From the NCBI GenBank assembly GCA_023399275.1, contig JAEWQH010000072.1:1-11291 (forward strand): a stretch of 11,291 bases of DNA. The letters are read 5' to 3'. The stretch comes from Bacillota bacterium (GTDB lineage: Bacteria > Bacillota > Clostridia > Christensenellales > CAG-138). Shown piece by piece: positions 1 through 7,073 of the stretch. A program made the position numbers and the translations under genes. A model generated the notes under the pieces. It was not told where the DNA came from. It saw only the letters and a list, made by a program, of their open reading frames with translations, and searched no databases. Position 1 is the first letter of the stretch. Each line of letters opens with the position of its first letter.

Positions 1-840
1 GGCTTGATGCTGACCAACCCAAACACACTCGGCATCTTCGACAAAAACATACTCGAAATCACGGACATCGTCCACGGCGCAGGCGGGCTTTGCTACTACG
101 ACGGGGCGAACATGAACGCCGTCATGGGCGCGGCGCGCCCGGGCGACATGGGCTTTGACGTGGTGCACCTCAACCTGCATAAGACGTTTTCCACCCCGCA
201 TGGCGGCGGAGGCCCCGGCGCGGGCGCGGTCGGCTGCAAGGAACGCCTTGCCGCGTACCTGCCGGCCGGGCTGCCGGAAAGGAAGGCGGACGGCACGTTT
301 GGCTTTGCCGATCCGCATGAGAGCGTAGGGCGCATGAAGTCGTTTTACGGCAACTTCCTCGTCGTGCTCCGCGCGCTGACGTATATCACCATGCTCGGCG
401 GAGACGGGTTGAAGGAAGCCAGCGAAAACGCCGTGCTCAACGCAAACTATCTGCGCGTGTTGCTCAAGGACGCGCTGCCCGCGGCAAACGGGGGCTTCTG
501 CATGCACGAGTTCGTCGTTTCTCTTGAGGGGCTGAAGAAAGAGACGGGCGTGAGCGCCATGGACGTTGCAAAGTCTCTCATCGATGCCGGCATGCACCCG
601 CCGACGATGTATTTCCCCTTGATCGTGCACGAAGCGCTCATGTTTGAGCCGACGGAGACGGAGGGTAAGGAGACGCTCGACGCGGCGGCGGAGGCACTGC
701 TTACTATCCTCGCACGGGCAAAGACCGAGCCGGAGGCGCTGCACGCGGCGCCCGTGACCACGCCCATCGGCCAGCCGGATGAGGTCGGCGCGGCGCGCAA
801 CCCCGTTTTGCGCTATGAATTCACGGAGGTAGCAGGATGA
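1..840 (+). CDS. gcvPB: Glycine dehydrogenase (decarboxylating) subunit 2, GcvPB; 5' end outside the window
   Basis: C-terminal 279 codons of the P-protein beta subunit, which with GcvPA decarboxylates glycine and passes the aminomethyl group to lipoyl-GcvH in the cytoplasm. The frame is open through base 1. The family is about 480 residues, so roughly 200 N-terminal residues are missing and the first in-window Met is not the true start. Visible motifs are YYDGANMNA near the start and the PLP-lysine motif HLNLHKTFSTPHGGGGPG, with the Schiff-base lysine codon at 181-183. The C-terminal part HPPTMYFPLIVHEALMFEPTE is also typical of the family. The stop overlaps the next start (ATGA at 837-840), so the two are probably translationally coupled. 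gcvPA and possibly gcvH would be expected upstream; neither gcvH nor lpd is in the window. Family assignment is secure. Confidence 0.96.
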   Translation, partial: GLMLTNPNTLGIFDKNILEITDIVHGAGGLCYYDGANMNAVMGAARPGDMGFDVVHLNLHKTFSTPHGGGGPGAGAVGCKERLAAYLPAGLPERKADGTFGFADPHESVGRMKSFYGNFLVVLRALTYITMLGGDGLKEASENAVLNANYLRVLLKDALPAANGGFCMHEFVVSLEGLKKETGVSAMDVAKSLIDAGMHPPTMYFPLIVHEALMFEPTETEGKETLDAAAEALLTILARAKTEPEALHAAPVTTPIGQPDEVGAARNPVLRYEFTEVAG

Positions 841-3488
841 GCGACTTGAAACGCACTCTATTTTACGGGCGCCATGTGGAAGCGGGCGCGACGATGGTGG
901 ACTTTGGCGGCTGGGAGATGCCGATTCAGTACCCCGACGGCATCGTGACCGAGCACCTCGCCACCAGAAGCGGCTGCGGACTCTTCGACGTGAGCCACAT
1001 GGGGCGCTTCCGCATCACAGGGAAGCAGGCAAAGGCGTTTTTGCAGCATGTTTTGACCAGCAACGTCTCCGCGCTGGAGGTCGATCAGGCGCAGTATGCC
1101 ATCCTTCCGAACGAGACCGGCGGCGCGATCGACGACGCGTATCTCTATCGCTTCGTCGAGGACGCGTATGTGCTCGTGGTCAACGCCGCAAACGCGGAGA
1201 AGGACTGGGCGCATCTGACGCGGCAGATCGAGGCCTTTGACGCACAGATCGAGGATAAGTCCGAAGCCGTCGTGCTGCTCTCGGTGCAGGGGCCGAAGTC
1301 GAAGCAGATCTTGAGCGACATGGCCGGCGGTGCGTTTTTGACCGAGCCGGTCAAAAACGCCCTCGGAACCGTCCGCCTCTGCGGCAAGACCGCGCATATC
1401 GCCAAGACCGGCTATACGGGCGAGCCCGTGGGCTACGAGGTCTTTGCGCTGCGCGAAGACGGGCTGTTTCTCTGGGACGAGCTGGTCAGGCGCGGGGCGC
1501 GGCCCATCGGCCTTGGCGCGCGTGATACGCTGCGGCTGGAGGCGGCGCTGCCGCTCTACGGACATGAGCTGGGGCTGGATCGGGACGGGAACGAAATCCC
1601 GATCTTCGCCATCCCGCTGGCGCGCTTTGCCGTGAGCTTTTCAGAGGGAAAGCGGGATATGATCGGGCGCGCGCCGCTTATGCGCCAGTTTGCCGCAAGC
1701 AGCCGCATCCTCAATCGCGACTTTTCCGACATGAGCGACCTGCCGCGCAGGGTGCGCCCCATCGCGCTGACCGGGCGCGGAGTGCTCCGCGCAGGGTTCC
1801 CCGTTTTTAAGGGGGAACAGGAGATCGGCTATGTGACCAGCGGCACGATGATCCCGCGCTACGTGGTCGAAAACCAGGGCAGCCTTCTGGAGACGTTCAC
1901 CGACCAGAAGGCGCTGCGCTCGGTGGGGCTTGCGCTGCTGGATTCGGAGGTGCTGACCGATGACGCCGTGGAGGTGGAGATCCGCGGCGGACGCGTTTCC
2001 GCCGTTGTGCCCGCGTGGCACCTGCGCTCGGACGCGCCGCCGTATGCGCGCCCCATCGTAGCGGATACGCCGGAGGAACCAAAGGAGCAGCCCTCTGCAG
2101 ACCTGCCGCTGAGCGCGCTCAACCTGCTGAAAAAGGCGGCTGGGAATCACGCCTGGCGGCAGGAGCGCTGCGTCAACCTGATCCCCTCGGAGATGACCGC
2201 TTCGCGCGCCGTGCGGCTGCTGAGCGGCAGCGACCCGAGCTTTCGCTATGCCGAGCATAAGCGCACGGCCTCGTTCTATGACCACGAGGTATTCTATTAT
2301 CAGGGCACGAAGTTCATCGACGAGGTGGAGCGCGCGCTGGTAGCCGAGCTGCGCAGGTACTTTGGCTGCACGGAGGTGGAGGCGCGCGTCATCAGCGGGC
2401 AGATGAGCAACGCAACCGTGTTCTCCGCGCTGATGGACTACAAAAACCGCCTCGATCGCAAACACACGCCCAAGCGCCTCGGCTATATCCTCAACAACCA
2501 CATCATCAAGGGCGGACACCTCAGCGCCCAGCCGATGGGCGCGCTGCACGACTACGTGGCAGTCGATCCCGCGACGGAGCGCGCAGCCGTGGTCAACTTC
2601 CCCGTGCTGCGTGAGAATCTCTTCCAGATCGACGTGGAGGAGACCAAGAAGGTCATCGAGCGCTACCGCCCGGAGTTCATCATCTTCGGCAAGTCGATGG
2701 TGCTGCATAAGGAACCCGTGCGCGAGATCCGCGCGTTTGTGGACGAGCAGAAGATACCGACCACGATCATGTATGACATGGCGCATGTGCTCGGCCTCGC
2801 CGGCCCACATTTTCAAAAGCCGTTTGAAGAGGGCGCGGAGATCGTCACCGGCTCTACGCATAAGACGTTCTTCGGCCCGCAGCGCGGCGTGATCGCGGTC
2901 AACTATAGAGAGGACGAGCTGAAATATGACCTCTGGAAGACGATTCAGACGCGCGCTTTCCCGGGCGCGGTGAGCAACCACCACCTCGGCACCATGCTGG
3001 GGCTTTTGATGGCGGCGTATGAGATGAACGCCTTTGGCGACGCATATCAAAGGAATGTGATCGCCAACGCGAAGTCCTTTGCGCGCAGCCTCAAGGCGGC
3101 GGGGTTGGATGTGGCGGGCGATCCCGCCATCGGCTACACCGAGACGCACCAGGTCATCGTGAAAACGGGCTACGGAACGGGGCCGGAGATCGCCGAGCGG
3201 CTGGAGGAGAACAACGTCATCGTCAACTATCAGGCCACGCCGGAGGAAGAGGGCTTCACCGCGAGCGGCGCGCTGCGGCTTGGCGTATCCGAGATGACGC
3301 GCTTCGGCTTCGGACCCGCGGAGTTTGAGACGCTCGCGGGGCTGATGGCGGACTGCGTGCTGAGAAACAAGCCGATCGCAAGCGAGATCGCAAAGCTCCG
3401 CGCGGGACACACCACGCTCGGTTACTGCTTTGGCGACGAGGCGGTTTCCGCCGCGCTGGATGCGCTCGCCGCCACGAGCGGAATGTAA
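837..3488 (+). CDS. Fusion of aminomethyltransferase (GcvT) and serine hydroxymethyltransferase-like (GlyA) domains
   Basis: 883 residues in one uninterrupted frame. Residues 1-407 are GcvT: MVDFGGWEMP, GLFDVSHMG, GGAIDD (Asp99/Asp100, containing the catalytic Asp) and GLGARDTLRLEA. This half would release NH3 from the aminomethyl-lipoyl group and make 5,10-methylene-THF. Residues 408-424 form a Pro/Glu-rich linker. Residues 425-883 are SHMT-like, a PLP enzyme converting glycine plus methylene-THF to serine: NLIPSE, Tyr471/Glu473 in YAE, Tyr487/Tyr488, His561, Asp647/His650 in DMAHVLGL, PLP Lys676 in STHKTFFGP and Arg814 in ALRLGV. Both halves are complete. GcvT is longer than usual (family about 365), with an apparent insertion near 341-360. 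The SHMT half (about 459 against 415) has a longer YAE-to-YY loop, Lys558 where E. coli has His126, and Gln682 where E. coli has Arg235. The start is set by GGAGG at 825-829, 7 bases before ATG. The fusion and domain identities are seen; channelling is inferred. The SHMT half might act on another aldehyde or on threonine. Confidence 0.95.
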   Translation: MSDLKRTLFYGRHVEAGATMVDFGGWEMPIQYPDGIVTEHLATRSGCGLFDVSHMGRFRITGKQAKAFLQHVLTSNVSALEVDQAQYAILPNETGGAIDDAYLYRFVEDAYVLVVNAANAEKDWAHLTRQIEAFDAQIEDKSEAVVLLSVQGPKSKQILSDMAGGAFLTEPVKNALGTVRLCGKTAHIAKTGYTGEPVGYEVFALREDGLFLWDELVRRGARPIGLGARDTLRLEAALPLYGHELGLDRDGNEIPIFAIPLARFAVSFSEGKRDMIGRAPLMRQFAASSRILNRDFSDMSDLPRRVRPIALTGRGVLRAGFPVFKGEQEIGYVTSGTMIPRYVVENQGSLLETFTDQKALRSVGLALLDSEVLTDDAVEVEIRGGRVSAVVPAWHLRSDAPPYARPIVADTPEEPKEQPSADLPLSALNLLKKAAGNHAWRQERCVNLIPSEMTASRAVRLLSGSDPSFRYAEHKRTASFYDHEVFYYQGTKFIDEVERALVAELRRYFGCTEVEARVISGQMSNATVFSALMDYKNRLDRKHTPKRLGYILNNHIIKGGHLSAQPMGALHDYVAVDPATERAAVVNFPVLRENLFQIDVEETKKVIERYRPEFIIFGKSMVLHKEPVREIRAFVDEQKIPTTIMYDMAHVLGLAGPHFQKPFEEGAEIVTGSTHKTFFGPQRGVIAVNYREDELKYDLWKTIQTRAFPGAVSNHHLGTMLGLLMAAYEMNAFGDAYQRNVIANAKSFARSLKAAGLDVAGDPAIGYTETHQVIVKTGYGTGPEIAERLEENNVIVNYQATPEEEGFTASGALRLGVSEMTRFGFGPAEFETLAGLMADCVLRNKPIASEIAKLRAGHTTLGYCFGDEAVSAALDALAATSGM

Positions 3489-3507
3489 GCAAAGGCACAG
3501 GGAAGAA

Positions 3508-3543
3508 GCGCCCGCCGGAAGAAGACGCCGGCGGGTGCGTTTT
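3508..3543 (+). terminator. Intrinsic terminator of the glycine-cleavage operon
   Basis: GCGCCCGCCGG (3508-3518) pairs with CCGGCGGGTGC (3528-3538), giving an 11-bp stem with one G-T pair and a 9-base loop, followed by TTTT at 3540-3543. It lies 20 bases after the gcvT-glyA stop and separates this operon from tdh-kbl. Confidence 0.88.
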
Positions 3544-3580
3544 CATCCGTGGCGCGGGATTTTATATTGTTGCAAACGCA

Positions 3581-3609
3581 TTGAAACGGCGGCTGAAACA
3601 AGCTAAAGT
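3581..3609 (+). promoter_or_regulatory. Candidate promoter for tdh-kbl
   Basis: TTGAAA (3581-3586), a 17-base spacer and TAAAGT (3604-3609) resemble a housekeeping sigma promoter. It follows the gcv terminator and would give a 5' leader of about 50 bases before tdh. The -10 box is not ideal, so this is a candidate. No riboswitch-like fold was recognised in the leader. Confidence 0.4.
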
Positions 3610-3665
3610 CAGGATAGAAGAGACCATTTCCCGGGAAGAAATCTGAATACTTCGGAGGGAACCTT

Positions 3666-4718
3666 ATGATTCCGGCCTATATGCGCGCGCTCGTCAAGGA
3701 AAAGGCGGACAAGGGGCTGACGCTCAAGCAGGTTCGAACCCCGGTTCCGAACATCGGCGAGGTGCTGATCAAGATTCACAAGACCGCTATCTGCGGAACG
3801 GATGTGCACATCTACAACTGGGACGCATGGAGCGAGAAGACCATCGCGCCGCCCATGACGATCGGGCACGAATACGTTGGCGAGATCGCCGCGCTCGGCC
3901 CCGGCGTGGACGACTACCACGTCGGCCAGATCGTTACGGGCGAGGGACATATCGTCTGCGGCCATTGCCGCAACTGCCGCGCCGGCAACGGGCACTGGTG
4001 CAAGTTTACCAAGGGCGTTGGCGTCAACCGAGACGGCGCGTTTGCCGAATACCTCTGCATACCGGAGACCAACGTCATCGCCGTCCCGCCGACCGTGCCG
4101 GAGGAGATCGTTTCGTTTTACGACGCATACGGCAACGCCTGCCACACGGCGACGATGTTTGACGTGACTGGCGAGGACGTGCTGATCACCGGGGCGGGGC
4201 CCATCGGCATGATGGCGGTCGGCATCTGCCGGCAGAACGGCGCGCGGCGGATCGTGATTACGGACGTGAACGACTATCGCCTCGACATCGCGAAAAAGAT
4301 GGGCGCGTCTGCCGCGGTCAACCTCAAAAACCAGACCGTCGAAGACGCGATGCAGCAGCTGCACATCGTGGAGGGCTTCGACGTGGGCTGCGAGATGAGT
4401 GGCAGCGGCGCAGCGCTCAACCAGATGCTCAGGCTCATGCGAAACGGCGGCAAGGTGGCGCTTTTGGGCATCGCGGGGCCGGGCACGGTGATCGACTGGA
4501 ACGACGTGATCTTCAAGGGACTCACCCTGCAGGGCATCTACGGACGCAAGATGTATGAAACCTGGTATAAGATGATGGCGATGGTGGAGGCGGGGCTGGA
4601 TCTTTCGCCTGTCTTGACGCACCGCTACCACTACACGGAGTTTGAGGAGGCCTTTGCCGTGATGAACAGCGGACAAAGCGGCAAGGTAGTTTTGGACTGG
4701 ACGGAGGAACGCGCATGA
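3666..4718 (+). CDS. tdh: L-threonine 3-dehydrogenase
   Basis: NAD-dependent zinc alcohol-dehydrogenase-family enzyme that oxidises L-threonine to 2-amino-3-ketobutyrate in the cytoplasm. 350 residues, against 341 in E. coli Tdh, which it matches almost throughout. Catalytic zinc residues are Cys43 (TAICGTDVH) and His68/Glu69 (GHEYVGE). Structural zinc ligands are Cys98, Cys101, Cys104 and Cys112. The Rossmann loop GAGPIG is at 176-181, with Asp200 in VITDVN in the position expected to bind the NAD ribose. The C-terminal GIYGRKMYETWYKM and SGQSGKV blocks are diagnostic. GGAGG at 3654-3658 lies 7 bases before the ATG; the later Met at residue 6 aligns with the E. coli start but is too far from this site. 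The stop overlaps the kbl start. Tdh must be followed quickly by Kbl because its product decarboxylates to aminoacetone. Confidence 0.97.
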   Translation: MIPAYMRALVKEKADKGLTLKQVRTPVPNIGEVLIKIHKTAICGTDVHIYNWDAWSEKTIAPPMTIGHEYVGEIAALGPGVDDYHVGQIVTGEGHIVCGHCRNCRAGNGHWCKFTKGVGVNRDGAFAEYLCIPETNVIAVPPTVPEEIVSFYDAYGNACHTATMFDVTGEDVLITGAGPIGMMAVGICRQNGARRIVITDVNDYRLDIAKKMGASAAVNLKNQTVEDAMQQLHIVEGFDVGCEMSGSGAALNQMLRLMRNGGKVALLGIAGPGTVIDWNDVIFKGLTLQGIYGRKMYETWYKMMAMVEAGLDLSPVLTHRYHYTEFEEAFAVMNSGQSGKVVLDWTEERA

Positions 4719-5899
4719 AACAGCAGGCTTACGACATCTGCAGCGCCGCGCTGGAGAAGATCCGCGCGGGGGGCACGTATAAGGAAGAGCGGATCATCAC
4801 CACGCCGCAGGGCGCCCGGATCGGCACGACAAAAAGCGCAGGCGTGCTCAACATGTGCGCCAACAATTATCTAGGACTGGCGGATCATCCCGCGCTGATC
4901 GAGGCCGCGAAGGCTTCCTACGATACCTGGGGCTACGGGCTCTCCTCCGTGCGCTTCATCTGCGGCACGCAGGGGATCCACAAGGAGCTCGAGGCGCGTA
5001 TCGCGCGCTTTCTCGGCATGGAGGACGCGATTCTCTACAGCTCCTGCTTCGACGCGAACGGCGGTTTGTTTGAGACGCTGCTGACCGATGCGGACGCGGT
5101 GATTTCGGACGCGCTCAACCACGCGAGCATCATCGACGGCGTGCGGCTGTGCAAGGCCGCGCGCTATCGCTACCAAAACAACGACATGGAAAGCCTCAAA
5201 GAGCAGTTGGAGGCAGCGAAAGGTGCGCGCATCCGGCTCATCGCCACCGACGGCGTTTTTTCGATGGATGGCTTTATTGCAAACTTGGGCGCCATCTGCG
5301 ACCTGGCCGAGGAATACGGCGCGCTTGTCATGGTGGACGACAGTCACGCGGTGGGGTTTCTGGGCGCGCACGGGCGCGGCACGCATGAATACCGCGGCGT
5401 GATGGGCCGGGTGGATATCCTCACCGGCACGCTGGGCAAGGCGCTCGGCGGTGCGTCCGGCGGCTATACGGCGGCAAAACGGGAGATCGTGGATCTGCTG
5501 CGTCAGCGTTCGCGCCCCTATCTGTTTTCCAACACCGTTGCGCCCGCCATCTGTGCGGCGAGCCTCAAGGTGCTGGATCTGCTGGAGGAATCGACCGCGC
5601 TGCGAGACCGGCTGCAGGAAAACACGCGCTACTTCCGGCGCAGGCTGGGCAGCCTCGGGTTCGATGTGCCGATGAGTGAGCACCCGATCGTGCCCGTGAT
5701 GCTGTACGATGCGCAGACCGCGCAGACCTTCGCGGCGAAGATGTTTGAGCACGGGGTCTATGTCGTGGGCTTTTCCTATCCCGTGGTGCCGATGGGGCGG
5801 GCGCGCATCCGCACGCAGGTCTCCGCCGCGCACACGAAGGAAGACCTCGATTTCGCGGTCGCGGCGTTTGCGGCGGTCAAGGCGGAGATGGGGCTGTAG
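4715..5899 (+). CDS. kbl: Glycine C-acetyltransferase (2-amino-3-ketobutyrate CoA ligase)
   Basis: PLP enzyme of the alpha-oxoamine synthase family that cleaves 2-amino-3-ketobutyrate with CoA to glycine and acetyl-CoA. 394 residues (E. coli 398), with long blocks near-identical to E. coli Kbl: FKEERIIT-like YKEERIITT, CANNYLGLA, SVRFICGTQ, YSSCFDANGGLFETLL, DALNHASIIDGVRLCKA and VMVDDSHAVGF. His136 is in the position that stacks on PLP, Asp208/His211 lie in the DDSH block, and the PLP lysine is Lys242 in TLGKALGGASGG. The start codon is fixed by the ATGA overlap with tdh and by GGAGG at 4703-4707, 7 bases upstream. Adjacency to tdh confirms the threonine-to-glycine role over other alpha-oxoamine synthases such as BioF. 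Confidence 0.97.
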   Translation: MKQQAYDICSAALEKIRAGGTYKEERIITTPQGARIGTTKSAGVLNMCANNYLGLADHPALIEAAKASYDTWGYGLSSVRFICGTQGIHKELEARIARFLGMEDAILYSSCFDANGGLFETLLTDADAVISDALNHASIIDGVRLCKAARYRYQNNDMESLKEQLEAAKGARIRLIATDGVFSMDGFIANLGAICDLAEEYGALVMVDDSHAVGFLGAHGRGTHEYRGVMGRVDILTGTLGKALGGASGGYTAAKREIVDLLRQRSRPYLFSNTVAPAICAASLKVLDLLEESTALRDRLQENTRYFRRRLGSLGFDVPMSEHPIVPVMLYDAQTAQTFAAKMFEHGVYVVGFSYPVVPMGRARIRTQVSAAHTKEDLDFAVAAFAAVKAEMGL

Positions 5900-5926
5900 C
5901 GATTGGGCATAGATTGTTTTTTGATA

Positions 5927-5958
5927 GCAGGATGGCCGGCGTTTGCCGGCCATCCTGC
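5927..5958. repeat. Perfect palindromic hairpin in the kbl-mrp convergent junction
   Basis: GCAGGATGGCCGGC (5927-5940) and its exact reverse complement (5945-5958) flank a GTTT loop: a 14-bp stem without mismatch. It lies between convergent genes, where terminators occur, but the only T-run nearby (TTTTTT, 5917-5922) is on the 5' side for + transcripts and becomes an A-run for - transcripts. It is therefore not a textbook terminator on either strand. It may still stop transcription or protect 3' ends, or be a copy of a dispersed REP-like element. Confidence 0.7.
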
Positions 5959-5961
5959 GCC

Positions 5962-5983
5962 CGGGGCGTTTGACGAAGCCCCG
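5962..5983 (+). terminator. Weak candidate terminator hairpin after kbl
   Basis: CGGGGC (5962-5967) pairs with GCCCCG (5978-5983) around a 10-base loop. A T-rich tract (TTCTTATTTTT) begins about 13 bases downstream, which is too far for a classical terminator. An alternative short CCCG/CGGG pairing next to that tract would compete. Read together with the palindrome just upstream it may help end kbl transcription, but confidence is low. Confidence 0.3.
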
Positions 5984-5998
5984 AAGAAAAGCGGGTTC

Positions 5999-6835
5999 TT
6001 ATTTTTCGGCGCCCAGCATGCCCTCGACCTGATCCGCCAGAGCGTTGAGCCAGTCCCCTTCAAACAACTCGATGAGGCCCGCGTCGCAGGCGGTGGCGAG
6101 CGCTTTCTGAATCGGCAGCTCGGCGGTGACAGGGATGTCGTACTTCTGCGCCAGCGTCCGGATGTCGCTCTCGCCGAAGGGGTGGATGATCTCTTTGCAG
6201 CCGGGGCACTCGACATAGCTCATGTTTTGCACGAGCGCAAGCACGGGGATCTTCATCAACTCCGCCATATGCACGGCTTTTTCCACGATCATGCCCACCA
6301 GCTGCTGCGGCGAGGTGACCACTACGATGCCGTCCACGGGGATAGACTGAAACACCGTCAGCGGCACGTCGCCCGTTCCCGGCGGCATGTCGATGAACAT
6401 CACGTCCACGCTGCCCCAGAGCACATCCGTCCAGAATTGCTTGACCGAGCCTGCGATGATCGGCCCGCGCCAGACGACGGGGTCCGTCTCGCTTTCGAGC
6501 AGCAGGTTCATGCTCATGACCTCCACGCCGGTCTTGCTCAGCACGGGGAAAATGCCCTGGTCGGAGCCCTCGGCGCGCGTATGCAGGCCAAACGCCTGCG
6601 GGATCGAAGGCCCGGTGATGTCCGCATCCAGAATGGCGGTGCGCAGGCCCCTGCGGCGCAGCAGCACCGCGAGCATGGAGGTGACGATGGACTTGCCGAC
6701 GCCACCTTTACCGCTGACCACGCCGATGACCTTCTTCACGTGGGTCATTGCGTGCGGCGGTTCGATGAGACTGGTCGGTTGGCGGCTGTCGCAGCTTGCG
6801 CCGCAGCTCGAGCAATCGTGCGTGCATTCTTCCAT
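5999..6835 (-). CDS. Mrp/NBP35-family P-loop ATPase, iron-sulfur cluster carrier
   Basis: 278-residue cytoplasmic ATPase of the Mrp/NBP35/ApbC family, which carries Fe-S clusters to apo-proteins. A Cys-rich N-terminus (Cys4, Cys8, Cys11, Cys15) as in NBP35-like members precedes the deviant Walker A GKGGVGKS (42-49). Switch I is DADITGPS, the Walker B region is DMPPGTGD (149-156), and the cluster-binding CPGC (Cys210, Cys213) is the conserved bridging pair of the functional dimer. The start at 6835 is chosen because GAGGG lies 10 bases upstream and a strong promoter lies between it and the next upstream Met at 7015, so the longer reading would begin before the transcript. It stands alone, convergent with kbl and divergent from the next gene. 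The client proteins cannot be told from context. Confidence 0.93.
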   Translation of the reverse strand: MEECTHDCSSCGASCDSRQPTSLIEPPHAMTHVKKVIGVVSGKGGVGKSIVTSMLAVLLRRRGLRTAILDADITGPSIPQAFGLHTRAEGSDQGIFPVLSKTGVEVMSMNLLLESETDPVVWRGPIIAGSVKQFWTDVLWGSVDVMFIDMPPGTGDVPLTVFQSIPVDGIVVVTSPQQLVGMIVEKAVHMAELMKIPVLALVQNMSYVECPGCKEIIHPFGESDIRTLAQKYDIPVTAELPIQKALATACDAGLIELFEGDWLNALADQVEGMLGAEK

Positions 6836-6884
6836 GTTGTTCGATCCCTCTGTTTCCGATATTTGCCGAAAACCCGGCGCTTTT

Positions 6885-6912
6885 ATTATACGCTCAGGGT
6901 GGTCGATGTCAA
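6885..6912 (-). promoter_or_regulatory. Strong promoter for the mrp-family gene
   Basis: On the - strand TTGACA (6912-6907), a 16-base spacer and TATAAT (6890-6885) match the housekeeping sigma consensus in both hexamers. Transcription would start near 6878, giving a leader of about 43 bases and excluding the longer start at 7015. Confidence 0.8.
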
Positions 6913-7024
6913 CCGTGCGCGAGCCGGTCTTGGTGAAAAGGTCACGCGCCGGGGCGGCCGTTTGACGCTGCGTAAGAGCGCGAAATATGGCGAAACCGCG
7001 CGCTTTTGTTTCCAATTTGTTGGT

Positions 7025-7054
7025 TTGCCAAGCGCGGGGGTGTTATGCTATTAT
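7025..7054 (+). promoter_or_regulatory. Extended -10 promoter for the membrane protein-dus operon
   Basis: TTGCCA (7025-7030), an 18-base spacer and TATTAT (7049-7054), preceded by TGC (7046-7048) as an extended -10. The predicted transcription start near 7061 lies almost on the ribosome binding site, leaving a leader of only about 12 bases. This supports translation from 7074 rather than the upstream in-frame ATG at 6987. The -35 boxes of this and the divergent mrp promoter are about 110 bases apart. Confidence 0.55.
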
Positions 7055-7073
7055 AGCGAGCGAAGGTGAAGAA

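Noticed and set aside
2081..2087. AAAGGAG inside the GcvT-SHMT linker as an internal ribosome binding site for a separate SHMT
   Set aside because: No ATG, GTG or TTG in frame follows at a workable distance; the bases simply encode the Lys-Glu of the linker.
1641..3410. 589-residue open frame on the - strand opposite gcvT-glyA
   Set aside because: It lies wholly inside a conserved enzyme gene and is rich in Arg, His, Leu and Ala, as expected for the reverse strand of GC-rich codons. It is a shadow.
6974..7007. Stem-loop AAGAGCGCG / CGCGCTTTT followed by T residues, as a + strand terminator
   Set aside because: There is no + strand gene upstream for it to terminate, since the neighbour is mrp on the - strand. 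The loop is long, so I treat it as chance in GC-rich DNA.
5903..7069. 388-residue + strand open frame across the mrp gene
   Set aside because: It is antisense to a clearly recognised Mrp/NBP35 protein with intact Walker motifs and starts in the kbl-mrp palindrome region. Its His/Arg-rich composition is that of a reverse-strand artefact.
6987..7073. N-terminal extension of the membrane protein to the ATG at 6987
   Set aside because: A good promoter lies inside this stretch (7025-7054) and a proper Shine-Dalgarno precedes 7074. The extension also lacks the expected N-terminal features.
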